DNA from: Anaerosolibacter carboniphilus
Lineage (GTDB): Bacteria > Bacillota > Clostridia > Peptostreptococcales > Thermotaleaceae
Length of the DNA stretch: 57,871 bases
NCBI RefSeq assembly: GCF_014205875.1
Contig: NZ_JACHEN010000035.1
Span: 1 to 57,871 of the forward strand
Reading direction: 5' to 3'
Within the stretch, counting starts at the first letter, position 1. Every line of letters starts with the position of its first letter. A program made the translations under genes and the position numbers. The notes beneath the pieces are model-generated. The model did no database searches, had not been told where the DNA came from, and saw only the letters and a program-made list of their open reading frames with translations. Shown one piece after another: positions 1 through 7,568 of this stretch.

Positions 1-37
1 GCGTTCATCCTGAGCCAGGATCAAACTCTCTATAAAA
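1..37 (-). rRNA. 16S ribosomal RNA, 5' end only (partial)
   Basis: Read on the minus strand, the first 30 bases give the universal 16S start, including GAGAGTTTGATCCTGGCTCA (the 27F primer region). Only about 37 nt lie in the window. The rest of the rRNA operon runs leftward off the edge. The mature 5' end is placed near 37 by comparison with Bacillus 16S and is approximate. Confidence 0.96.
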
Positions 38-230
38 AAATTCGCGTTATGCTCATCGCAACCGCTCATGTCGCCAACGAAATTTCTTCGAGTAAAACTC
101 TCGAAATTTCCGTTGCTCAAAATCAGCGTTACGCTAAGCGTATATATGCTGGCTTAATTCTTACACTGTGTAGTTTTCAAAGACCAAAGTTTATTCAACC
201 TGCCGTCAGCGTGTGCCGCCGACTCTTAAT

Positions 231-424
231 ACTATATCATAACTCTTATATTCTGTCAACCACTTTTTCTCTGGTAATTTTTATTACCTTGTTTTTCGTG
301 ACGACAAAACATATCTTATCATGTTTCTTGTCCTAAGTCAACTGCTAATTTTTCCTAGCTGCTGTTCCTCACCCCTTAAAAAGGGGCGGAAAAACAATAT
401 ACCACATTCAACGTCATTGGTCAA
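231..424 (-). promoter_or_regulatory. Three tandem rRNA promoters
   Basis: Three sigma-A promoters face the 16S gene. The distal one has -35 TTGACC (424-419) and -10 TATATT (401-396). The middle one has TTGACT (341-336) and TAAGAT (318-313). The proximal one has TTGACA (259-254) and TATAGT (236-231). Every spacer is exactly 17 bp, every -10 has a TGN extension, and the -35 boxes are 83 and 82 bp apart. Stacked promoters are usual for rrn operons. Bases 37-230 are the transcribed leader. An open reading frame across the leader has no gene-like features. Confidence 0.85.
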
Positions 425-539
425 GCAAGAATTATAGACCATATTATGGAAACCAGTCTCAGTTTATAGGATAATCTCATGCCTTATTACATTTGCTCTA
501 TTTATGATTGATTAATAGCTACATATAAATCAGTCAAAA

Positions 540-570
540 TTAATCCTCCTGATAGACATAGGAGGATTAA
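540..570 (-). terminator. Rho-independent terminator after the racemase gene
   Basis: A perfect 11-bp inverted repeat (ttaatcctcct / aggaggattaa) with a 9-nt loop lies 22 nt beyond the racemase stop codon. On the minus strand it is followed by a short T-rich stretch. It separates the racemase transcript from the rRNA promoters. Bases 425-539 hold nothing else I can recognise. Confidence 0.7.
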
Positions 571-592
571 TAAGAGTCCTTATATGAAGGTA

Positions 593-1300
593 CTATTTAT
601 AAACCATTGCAACAATATGCTCCGCAGCGATCTTCATTATATTGATCACAGGAATATCAATAGAATCTTCCTGAAAAGCCAAGGGGATCTCCGTACATCC
701 CATTATAATCACTTGGGCCCCATTTTCTTTTAAATGATATGCCGCTTTTTTTAATCTCTCACTAGGCTCACCACTGACATAACCTGCTTTAATCCCCATT
801 GTGCCATAGACAGCTTCCATTACATACTTCTCTTGATGATATTCATCGGGATATATAAGTTGAAAAGAGTCTAGGGTTCTGTCTAATATGCCGCTATTCT
901 TGGTTCCAGTGGTGCATAGTATCCCAACCCGTTCCTTATCCTTATGTTGTACTTTTAAATATTGATGTACTATTTCAGGTAAACTTAAAATAGGAATACG
1001 AATGTTTTGTTGCACTTCTTCCAAGAAGTAATGAGCTGTCACACATGGAATAAAGATTCCATTTACGCCAAGCTTCTCAAGGGTTCGTGCAGTCTTCTTC
1101 ATCTCTTCAACAGGACTTATTCCTTTCCCTAATATAGCCTGTGTCCTATCAGGTATTTGAGGATTGCTATATATAATCGTTTTGATATGATCAGAATCCT
1201 TCTGGGCAGGCGTTGCCTTGATGAGGTGTTGAAAAAAATAGGCTGTTGCTTCTGGTCCCATGCCACCGAGAACCCCTAATGTATAGTCTGTCATCTCCAT
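593..1300 (-). CDS. Aspartate/glutamate racemase family protein
   Basis: A 235-aa protein of the cofactor-independent Asp/Glu racemase family, which interconverts L- and D-amino acids with two cysteines. The N-terminal LGVLGGMGPEAT motif is typical of the aspartate-racemase branch. The two candidate catalytic cysteines are Cys86 (IPCVTAH) and Cys202 (MGCTEIP). The first site more often reads CNTAH, so Val at 87 is a small departure. The start could be the second ATG at 1294, which is better spaced from the GGGGG ribosome-binding site. The gene stands alone between its own terminator and iorB. Family assignment is firm; the substrate is not. Cell-wall D-amino-acid supply or amino-acid catabolism are both possible. 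Confidence 0.87.
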   Translation of the reverse strand: MEMTDYTLGVLGGMGPEATAYFFQHLIKATPAQKDSDHIKTIIYSNPQIPDRTQAILGKGISPVEEMKKTARTLEKLGVNGIFIPCVTAHYFLEEVQQNIRIPILSLPEIVHQYLKVQHKDKERVGILCTTGTKNSGILDRTLDSFQLIYPDEYHQEKYVMEAVYGTMGIKAGYVSGEPSERLKKAAYHLKENGAQVIIMGCTEIPLAFQEDSIDIPVINIMKIAAEHIVAMVYK

Positions 1301-1406
1301 CCCCCTTATTTTGTATATATACTGATATTTTAAAATATTTTATCATATTCTATAAATTCTGCCTATTCCCTTCTTTTACTCATCGTATTCCTATACTATA
1401 AAAAAA

Positions 1407-1430
1407 CGGATACTGATGATCCAGTATCCG
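1407..1430 (-). terminator. Terminator of the ptb-iorA-iorB operon
   Basis: A 9-bp perfect stem (cggatactg / cagtatccg) with a 6-nt loop lies 8 nt past the iorB stop. On the minus strand it is followed by seven T residues. The T tract runs on into ATAGTATAGG, the same sequence that follows the zapA and rplT terminators (see findings). Confidence 0.9.
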
Positions 1431-1437
1431 CCATAAT

Positions 1438-2013
1438 TTATAGTTGTTCCATACCTCTTCTGAAAGCTTCCAGATTAATGTCTACAAGCTGTTCTTTCAC
1501 ATTGTTTCTAATAACCGCTTCCCAGTTCACTTCATCTATGCCCATGGCTCTTGCCATCGCGCCAACCATTACAACATTCATAGTCTTCATATTCCCTAAT
1601 TCCTTTGCTATGTCTGCAGCTTTCAGCACAGTAGTATTTGCTTTCTCTTTCAGTATATCTACCACAGTCGTTGGATATTTTGCAGTCCCTACAAGAATCG
1701 GCGCTGACGGAATCTCATAATCATTTACAACCACTTTTCCTCCAACCTTTAAGTGATCCAGCCATCTTAAAGACTCCATTTTTTCGAAAGAAACAATAAT
1801 ATCTGCCTGACCTTTTCCAATAATCGGAGAATATACTTTCTTGCCAAACCGAACTTGTGTGGTTACGCTGCCACCACGTTGTGCCATACCGTGAACCTCT
1901 GACATTTTCACATCATAACCAGCACTAATCAAGCCCTCAGAAAGCAACTTACTTGCCAAAATAATTCCCTGTCCGCCTACACCAACCAATAATATATTTT
2001 TAATGTCAGACAT
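1438..2013 (-). CDS. iorB: Indolepyruvate:ferredoxin oxidoreductase, beta subunit
   Basis: The beta subunit of IOR, which oxidatively decarboxylates aryl 2-keto acids to aryl-acetyl-CoA and reduces ferredoxin. The 191-aa protein opens with MSDIKNILLVGVGGQGIILA, the glycine-rich start of the pyruvate-ferredoxin oxidoreductase gamma-type domain. It also has the family segment EVHGMAQRGGSV. I chose the ATG at 2013 because GGTGGGTGA lies just upstream. A longer frame to 2091 would overlap iorA. Only one base separates it from the iorA stop, so translation is probably coupled. It works as a complex with IorA in peptidolytic fermentation. Confidence 0.95.
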   Translation of the reverse strand: MSDIKNILLVGVGGQGIILASKLLSEGLISAGYDVKMSEVHGMAQRGGSVTTQVRFGKKVYSPIIGKGQADIIVSFEKMESLRWLDHLKVGGKVVVNDYEIPSAPILVGTAKYPTTVVDILKEKANTTVLKAADIAKELGNMKTMNVVMVGAMARAMGIDEVNWEAVIRNNVKEQLVDINLEAFRRGMEQL

Positions 2014-2014
2014 A

Positions 2015-3790
2015 TTATTCACCCACCTTTTCAATCGCATCAAAAGGACATGCTTGAAGACAAACTTCGCAACCCTCACACATATCTGCATTTATGTTAG
2101 CTTTTACATCAAATGCAATGGCTGGGCAGCCTGTTTTTGTACAAATCCGGCATGATTTGCATTTTGCTTCATCGACCTTGCAAATAATCTTCTTCATACC
2201 AAATTTCTCAATATCCTCAGGTGATGGTTTTTTCAGTACACAAGGCCACTCCGTAATGATAACGGTCGGTTCTGTTGCTTTTAAGGCAGTATCAATCGCT
2301 TTATTGCAAGCCTCTAGTTCTAAAGGATTGATTACATAAATATTTTCAGGTTTTACCCCTATAGCCTCGCAAAGTTTAGGAATATGAATGGCATGGGTCT
2401 TATCACCCTGTAGCGTATATCCTGTGCCAGGGTTTTCCTGATGCCCAGTCATGCCTGTAATTCTATTATCAAGAATTACTGTTACTGCCGTACCTCTATT
2501 GTATACGATATCCATTAAGCTGGTTACCCCAGAGTGAAAGAATGTAGAATCTCCGATTACATTTACCACTCTCTTGTCTATACCATTAAATTGGAAAGCC
2601 TTCTGAGCACCATGTCCAGCACTGATGCTGGCACCCATACAGATTACCGTATCCATAGCGTTCAACGGCTCAGCTGATCCCAGGGTATAACATCCGATAT
2701 CTCCACTAATCATAATATTCTTCTTTTTTGTTAACATATAGAAGAAGCCTCTGTGGGGACATCCTGCACACAAGGTTGGTGGTCGTCCTACCACCTCTGC
2801 TTCACTATATTGAATGATCTCTCTTGACTCTCCCAGGATTGCCTTAGCAATAATGTCAGGATTCAGCTCGCCAATTCTAGGAATCACATCCTTACCAATA
2901 CAGGGGATACCAGCTGCCTTTATTTGTTCTTCCATATATGGCTCTAATTCCTCAATCACATATAATGTCTCTACTTGATCAGCAAATTCCTTAATCTTCT
3001 TCATTGGCAGTGGATACGTAAACCCAATCTTTAGGTAGGATACATTATCGCCAAAAACTTCTTTGGCATATTGATAGGCAACTCCAGAGGTAATGATGCC
3101 AATCTTTTTGTCGTTCCATTCAATTCGATTTAACTCCGTTTCATTACTAAAATTCTCTAATTTTCTTAATCGTTCTTCTACCTTTACATGAAGCACCCTT
3201 CCGTTGGCTGGTGTAGCAACATACTTGGGCACATTCTTTGTATAAGGCTTCATACCTATATTTTCACGATCCCCAAGTTCCACAAGACCCTTACTGTGGC
3301 ATACTCTAGTGGTTACCCTATATAGAATCGGTGTGTCAAATTCCTCACTAATTTCTAAAGCAATCTTAACAAAATCTTTTGCTTCCTGACTATCACTTGG
3401 CTCAAGCATAGCAACCTTAGAGAATTTTGCATAATATCGATTGTCCTGTTCATTCTGGGAGCTATGCATACCTGGATCATCGGCAGATACAAGGATGAAT
3501 CCACCATTCACCCCCGTATAGGCATAAGTGAACAATGGATCTGCCGCCACGTTTACTCCTACGTGCTTCATAGCTGCAAGGGATCTTGCTCCTGCAATGG
3601 AAGCTCCAATAGCTACTTCAAGGGCCACCTTTTCATTTGGCGCCCATTCTGCATATATATGTTCCTTATAGGGTCCAATATTCTCTAAAATTTCTGTGCT
3701 AGGCGTACCCGGATAAGCTGATGCAAAAGATACGCCAGCTTCATATGCACCTCGTGCAATGGCTTCGTTTCCTGTCATAAACATCTTCAT
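2015..3790 (-). CDS. iorA: Indolepyruvate:ferredoxin oxidoreductase, alpha subunit
   Basis: The 591-aa catalytic subunit of IOR, of normal length for the family. The N-terminal half is the pyrimidine-binding/transketolase-like region (residues 1-250). Residues 340-460 hold the thiamine-diphosphate domain, with CAGCPHRG at 341 and GDSTFFHSG at 413. The C-terminus carries two ferredoxin-type [4Fe-4S] sites: Cys544/547/550/555 and Cys571/574/577/581. The first has a four-residue gap before its last cysteine, as is common in this family. Electrons leave to ferredoxin. It is co-transcribed with ptb upstream and iorB downstream, which fits energy-yielding breakdown of aromatic amino acids. Confidence 0.96.
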   Translation of the reverse strand: MKMFMTGNEAIARGAYEAGVSFASAYPGTPSTEILENIGPYKEHIYAEWAPNEKVALEVAIGASIAGARSLAAMKHVGVNVAADPLFTYAYTGVNGGFILVSADDPGMHSSQNEQDNRYYAKFSKVAMLEPSDSQEAKDFVKIALEISEEFDTPILYRVTTRVCHSKGLVELGDRENIGMKPYTKNVPKYVATPANGRVLHVKVEERLRKLENFSNETELNRIEWNDKKIGIITSGVAYQYAKEVFGDNVSYLKIGFTYPLPMKKIKEFADQVETLYVIEELEPYMEEQIKAAGIPCIGKDVIPRIGELNPDIIAKAILGESREIIQYSEAEVVGRPPTLCAGCPHRGFFYMLTKKKNIMISGDIGCYTLGSAEPLNAMDTVICMGASISAGHGAQKAFQFNGIDKRVVNVIGDSTFFHSGVTSLMDIVYNRGTAVTVILDNRITGMTGHQENPGTGYTLQGDKTHAIHIPKLCEAIGVKPENIYVINPLELEACNKAIDTALKATEPTVIITEWPCVLKKPSPEDIEKFGMKKIICKVDEAKCKSCRICTKTGCPAIAFDVKANINADMCEGCEVCLQACPFDAIEKVGE

Positions 3791-3824
3791 TGTTTACACT
3801 CTCCCCAATCTTATTCAATTAAAT

Positions 3825-4733
3825 CTACTGATTGGCAGCGATCACACTACCCAATGCAATAGAATTCAGTTTCGCTTCATGGGTATCTGCCCGGGAAACC
3901 AATACCACTGGCGCTTTTGCGCCCATGATAATACCTGCAGAATCTGCATTGGCAAAATAGGTTAAAGCCTTTCCAATGCCATTTCCCACTTCAATGACTG
4001 GCACAAGAAGAATGTCTGCATCTCCAGCCACATCGCTTTTGAATTTCTTTATTTCAGCCGCCTCTTTTGAAATAGCTAAATCAAAAGCCAATGGCCCATC
4101 TACAATAACCCCCTGTCCGAAAGCACCCGCTTCACTCATTTTCTTAAGTTCGTCGGCGTCTACCGTAGCTTGCATTTTGGGGTCCACCTTTTCTTTTGCT
4201 GCCAAACAGGCTACTTTCACAGTCTCAATTCCCATGGCCTTTGCAACTTGAACTGCATTTTTTGTGATTTTTACCTTTTCCTCTATTCCCGGTGCTATAT
4301 TCATACCTCCGTCTGTTAAGAAAAGTAACTTGTGATAATTTTCCATACCATATACCATGACATGGCTTAATTGGCTATCTGTTCTTAGACCAATTTCCTT
4401 ATCTAATACTGCCTTAAGTAGGATTGAAGTATCTAAAATACCTTTCATAACAAAATCTGCTTTCCCTGAGCTAACAAGTTCTACTGCCGTCCTCGCTGCT
4501 TCATCCAAATCTTTTTTGTCTATGATTTGATATTCGCTGATATTTAAGTGATGTTCCATTGCTATTTCATTTATTTTTTCCACATCGCCAACTAAGATCG
4601 GCTCAACGATACCTAGCTCTGAAGCATTGCATACAGCTACTAATACTTCTTCATCTTGGGCCGCAGCAACTGTCAATCTCATTGTTTTCTGATTTTGAGC
4701 AACCTGAATTAATTCTTGGAAATTTGTTATCAT
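3825..4733 (-). CDS. ptb: Phosphate butyryltransferase-type acyltransferase
   Basis: A 302-aa member of the phosphate acetyl/butyryl transferase family, which converts acyl-CoA plus phosphate to acyl-phosphate plus CoA. Length and the conserved middle (VKGILDTSILLKAVLD, DGGMNIAP) match Ptb rather than the longer Pta. The ATG at 4733 follows GGGAGTGAT. It lies 34 nt before iorA in the same direction, so the operon is ptb-iorA-iorB. This suggests the acyl-CoA made by IOR is turned into acyl-phosphate for ATP synthesis. The kinase usually paired with it (buk) is not in this window. Substrate range is inferred from the neighbours. Confidence 0.9.
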   Translation of the reverse strand: MITNFQELIQVAQNQKTMRLTVAAAQDEEVLVAVCNASELGIVEPILVGDVEKINEIAMEHHLNISEYQIIDKKDLDEAARTAVELVSSGKADFVMKGILDTSILLKAVLDKEIGLRTDSQLSHVMVYGMENYHKLLFLTDGGMNIAPGIEEKVKITKNAVQVAKAMGIETVKVACLAAKEKVDPKMQATVDADELKKMSEAGAFGQGVIVDGPLAFDLAISKEAAEIKKFKSDVAGDADILLVPVIEVGNGIGKALTYFANADSAGIIMGAKAPVVLVSRADTHEAKLNSIALGSVIAANQ

Positions 4734-4800
4734 ACTATCACTCCCATGTAAAATTTTTGTTGAAGATTACAATTTTTTAATAATATCAGGGCAAAAAAAA

Positions 4801-4899
4801 CCCCTTTTTAGGTTGAACGCATTCATTTATAGTATAAAAATTCTGTTTTATTCAGAATAATTATACTATACTTAAAAACCGAATACTAGTATAAAGGGG
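4801..4899 (-). promoter_or_regulatory. Large nested hairpin in the TPR gene-ptb gap (terminator or attenuator)
   Basis: On the minus strand an outer stem pairs CCCCTTT (near 4899) with AAAGGGG (near 4801), followed by eight T residues. Inside it is a strong hairpin at 4828-4870 whose arms are TATAGTATAA/TTATACTATA and ATTCTG/CAGAAT. The outer stem with its T tract looks like an intrinsic terminator, about 60 nt before the ptb start. It may end the TPR transcript, or it may be a leader that attenuates ptb-iorAB. A promoter for ptb could lie within it, but none is clear. Confidence 0.55.
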
Positions 4900-4924
4900 T
4901 AATTTATTTAATTCATTTCAATGA

Positions 4925-6046
4925 TTACTCCATGGATTTCAGCTTAGCTAAACACATAATGGTTATCTCATCCTCAGGGTTCTCCCTTATAGATTGTTCG
5001 AATACTTCTCTTGCTGATTTGAGATTTCCCTGCTCCATATAAACCATGCCCAAATTGCATAAGATCTCACTATCATCAGGCTTGAATTGAAGGGCCTTTT
5101 TCAAATATTTTTCAGCATTTATATAATCTTGTAAAGATCCGTAGCAGATGCCCAGTTCATTTAATGTATCTACTTGGGTAGGATTAATTCTAAGTATTTT
5201 TAGGAAATACTCAATGGCTTGATCATACTGATTTAATTGTCTATATCCCAGTCCTATAAAGAACAGAAGATTCCACCATTCAGCATGTTTTTCCTCCAAT
5301 GGTATCAATTTTTCTAATCCTCGTTTAGGCTCATTATTTAAAATCAAACTATAGCCTTCTTCATATTGGATGTGATTTTTCAAGCTATCTAATTGTACAA
5401 GAATTTCCCTCTCTTTTTCTTCATCAATCTGTAACTTCAATGCTTTTTCCCAAGTAAGCTGAGCCTTCTTAAAAAGTCTCTGATTTGCATAATAGAATCC
5501 CAAATGATAATAGCCTAGGGCAAAATCAGGGTGTTGTTCAACCAAAAGCTCCAGAGCTTGGTGAGCTTCATTGGAAAAGTCTTGTTCCACATCTCTTTCT
5601 TGGGACTGGTAGGCGATATCCTGGCAACATCTGGCATAGTTGAATAAGCCATTAATATTCTCCTCATTGAATAGCATCAATGCTCTAAAATAAATCAAAG
5701 CAGTATAGAACTCTTTCTGATCAGCTGCCTTCAAGCCTTCATAAACGATATAATCCTCAATGTGAGCGTCGAATGCATATAAGAAATCCTTATATTCCTG
5801 TATGTACTTAAACTGATTATCCAAGCCAAGCAAAAGGATCATAGCCCTAGCCATTGCAGCCAGAGAAATCGTCTGTTCTGTCTCTTGCTTTTTTACAATC
5901 TCAGCAAGCTCATTCACCAATATAGGTACGGGTATTCCTTTAAGCATTTTATATTGTTCATTTTTCATCGGTGTATTTTCTTTCAGTTCTATAAACACAA
6001 TGCGCTCCAGCTGATTCTTTAAATATTTATCTACTTGTTGAAACAT
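4925..6046 (-). CDS. Tetratricopeptide-repeat protein
   Basis: A 373-aa soluble protein without signal peptide or membrane segment. The C-terminal third (about 255-370) contains three consecutive TPR units with the usual spacing of small and aromatic residues, for example LLFFIGLGYRQLNQYDQAIE. Less regular helical repeats occur around 130-220. TPRs are protein-protein interaction scaffolds. The N-terminal 100 residues match nothing I recognise. The ATG at 6046 has a strong ATAGGAGGCGAT site. It lies between a strong terminator upstream and the ptb leader structure downstream, so it is probably monocistronic. The function is unknown. Confidence 0.85.
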   Translation of the reverse strand: MFQQVDKYLKNQLERIVFIELKENTPMKNEQYKMLKGIPVPILVNELAEIVKKQETEQTISLAAMARAMILLLGLDNQFKYIQEYKDFLYAFDAHIEDYIVYEGLKAADQKEFYTALIYFRALMLFNEENINGLFNYARCCQDIAYQSQERDVEQDFSNEAHQALELLVEQHPDFALGYYHLGFYYANQRLFKKAQLTWEKALKLQIDEEKEREILVQLDSLKNHIQYEEGYSLILNNEPKRGLEKLIPLEEKHAEWWNLLFFIGLGYRQLNQYDQAIEYFLKILRINPTQVDTLNELGICYGSLQDYINAEKYLKKALQFKPDDSEILCNLGMVYMEQGNLKSAREVFEQSIRENPEDEITIMCLAKLKSME

Positions 6047-6104
6047 ATCGATCGCCTCCTATTCACCTATCGATTATATCCTATTTAGAGATTTTATAGA
6101 AGAA

Positions 6105-6148
6105 AAAGTGTGAAGAAAATCCCACCGGTGGGATTTTCTTCACACTTT
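6105..6148 (-). terminator. 44-nt perfect palindrome, terminator of the GNAT gene
   Basis: AAAGTGTGAAGAAAAT-CCCACC is followed at once by its exact reverse complement, giving a 22-bp perfect stem centred on ACCGGT. On the minus strand it is followed by TTTTTC. The TAA stop codon of the GNAT gene (6149-6147) overlaps the edge of the stem. It insulates the TPR gene from the GNAT gene. Confidence 0.85.
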
Positions 6149-6632
6149 ATAATAATTTATGAAAAATAAGGTCATCTATATATATGCCCGATGCTTCGTC
6201 ATAATGATGCTGATAGACAGACCCTGCAAAAGTAAAACCACAGGACAAAACTGTATTGATAGAAGGTCTATTGTTACTATATACATAAGTCCTCACTAAC
6301 TTTATTCCTGCTTCCTTCAATCGTTCAAGGCTATATAGGGTTATATCCTTCGCCAATCTGTATCCCCTATGCTTTTTTCCTACTGCTGCTGTTAAATATG
6401 CAGCATGATTTTTGTTCTGTTTTCCTCGTATTCCTCTAAATACAGCAAGCAATTCCTCTTCTCTTAAGGCTACATAGACAAATACGTCCTCATCTGTTAA
6501 CCAATCTTTGATTTCATCTGCAGATAGAATCTCTGCAAAAGAAACCTCCGCCTTTTCCATCGCCAATTCCTGAAACAAATCGACTACCTTTGGTACATCG
6601 TTTAAAAACATTTCTCTGAACACGATCTCCAT
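6147..6632 (-). CDS. GNAT family N-acetyltransferase
   Basis: A 161-aa single-domain GNAT protein. The acetyl-CoA pyrophosphate-binding stretch is recognisable at GKKHRGYRLA (about 85-95). The later strand-helix with NNRPSINTVLSCGF (about 122-135) matches the family's motif B. The acceptor substrate cannot be read from sequence. The gene is 30 nt beyond the NAD-kinase-like gene in the same direction, so the two may share a transcript that ends at the palindrome at 6105-6148. Confidence 0.85.
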   Translation of the reverse strand: MEIVFREMFLNDVPKVVDLFQELAMEKAEVSFAEILSADEIKDWLTDEDVFVYVALREEELLAVFRGIRGKQNKNHAAYLTAAVGKKHRGYRLAKDITLYSLERLKEAGIKLVRTYVYSNNRPSINTVLSCGFTFAGSVYQHHYDEASGIYIDDLIFHKLL

Positions 6633-6662
6633 TTTTCGTCCCCCTATTTCTTAATTGTCCTA

Positions 6663-7490
6663 TTATAATTCTTCATTAATAGTTCTCAATTCACCCTTAT
6701 CAATAATCTTCTTCTTGAAATACTCAAAATAGTCAAACTCACCCATTCGTAGAACTTTCACATCAATATTCGCTATGGAAATCTCAATTTCAGCAATAGA
6801 ATGATTCCCTAACTTTGCCCCATCATAGGCAATCATAATATCCCGAGTCAATGATTTAATAATCTCAAACTTCATTTTTGTATCCAATGGTATGATCATT
6901 GGCATTTTAAGCGGCCTATTGATGCTGTTGTCATTGGGATGAATGGGAATCAACTGGTATACTGGCAGTTCTGAATGGGTAGCCACACCACCTGCCCAAA
7001 TGCCATATCCCGTCGCACCCATTGGTGTTGTTATAATAAATCCATCTCCAGTAAAATAATTAAAGGGTCGCCCATTCATAAATAATTTGGCTTCCATGAG
7101 TTTCGGCTCTAAGTGCTTGATAAGAATCTCATTAAAGGCATACTCTTCAATATACTCCCCACTGTTGGTTTTTGCGCGCACTTTGATTAAAGGGTAGTGA
7201 TGAATATCATATTCTTTTGTATGTAAAGCGTTGATAAACCTATCGAAGTTCTCTATTGTAATCGTAGGTAAGAATCCTAGAGTTCCTGTGTTGATTCCAA
7301 CAAATGGCTTCTGTAGAAGCTTATATTGACGAATTGCACTAAGCATGGTACCATCTCCGCCAATCACGATAATCACATCAGGATCTTCCTCTACCAGAAC
7401 CATTCCAATTCGATTTAATTGTTCCTCCAGGCGTTTGCGGACTGCCATACTCTCTTGCTTGTAATTCTGATGTATCAAAACCTGTTTCAA
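6663..7490 (-). CDS. NAD kinase (ATP-NAD kinase family)
   Basis: A 275-aa NAD kinase family protein, which phosphorylates NAD to NADP. The signature GGDGT is at 44-48, followed by GINTGTLGFLP and TTPMGATGYGIWAGG (canonical TPTGSTAY). The segment after it, with IHPNDNSINRP, is a recognisable but diverged version of the adenine-binding region. The start is TTG at 7490, a few bases after AGGTGAT. In many Clostridia the main nadK lies beside recN/argR/tlyA. The different context and diverged motif raise the possibility that this is a second copy. That is inference. Confidence 0.85.
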   Translation of the reverse strand: MKQVLIHQNYKQESMAVRKRLEEQLNRIGMVLVEEDPDVIIVIGGDGTMLSAIRQYKLLQKPFVGINTGTLGFLPTITIENFDRFINALHTKEYDIHHYPLIKVRAKTNSGEYIEEYAFNEILIKHLEPKLMEAKLFMNGRPFNYFTGDGFIITTPMGATGYGIWAGGVATHSELPVYQLIPIHPNDNSINRPLKMPMIIPLDTKMKFEIIKSLTRDIMIAYDGAKLGNHSIAEIEISIANIDVKVLRMGEFDYFEYFKKKIIDKGELRTINEEL

Positions 7491-7568
7491 TCGATCACCT
7501 ATTTTCTGGTTTTAGATATGTATTCTTTATTATGGTACAAAATTCCTTTTCCGAATCATAGCTTTTAC

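Noticed and set aside
49..336. 95-residue open frame in the rRNA leader
   Set aside because: It lies antisense to the rRNA promoters and leader, has no ribosome-binding site and matches no family.
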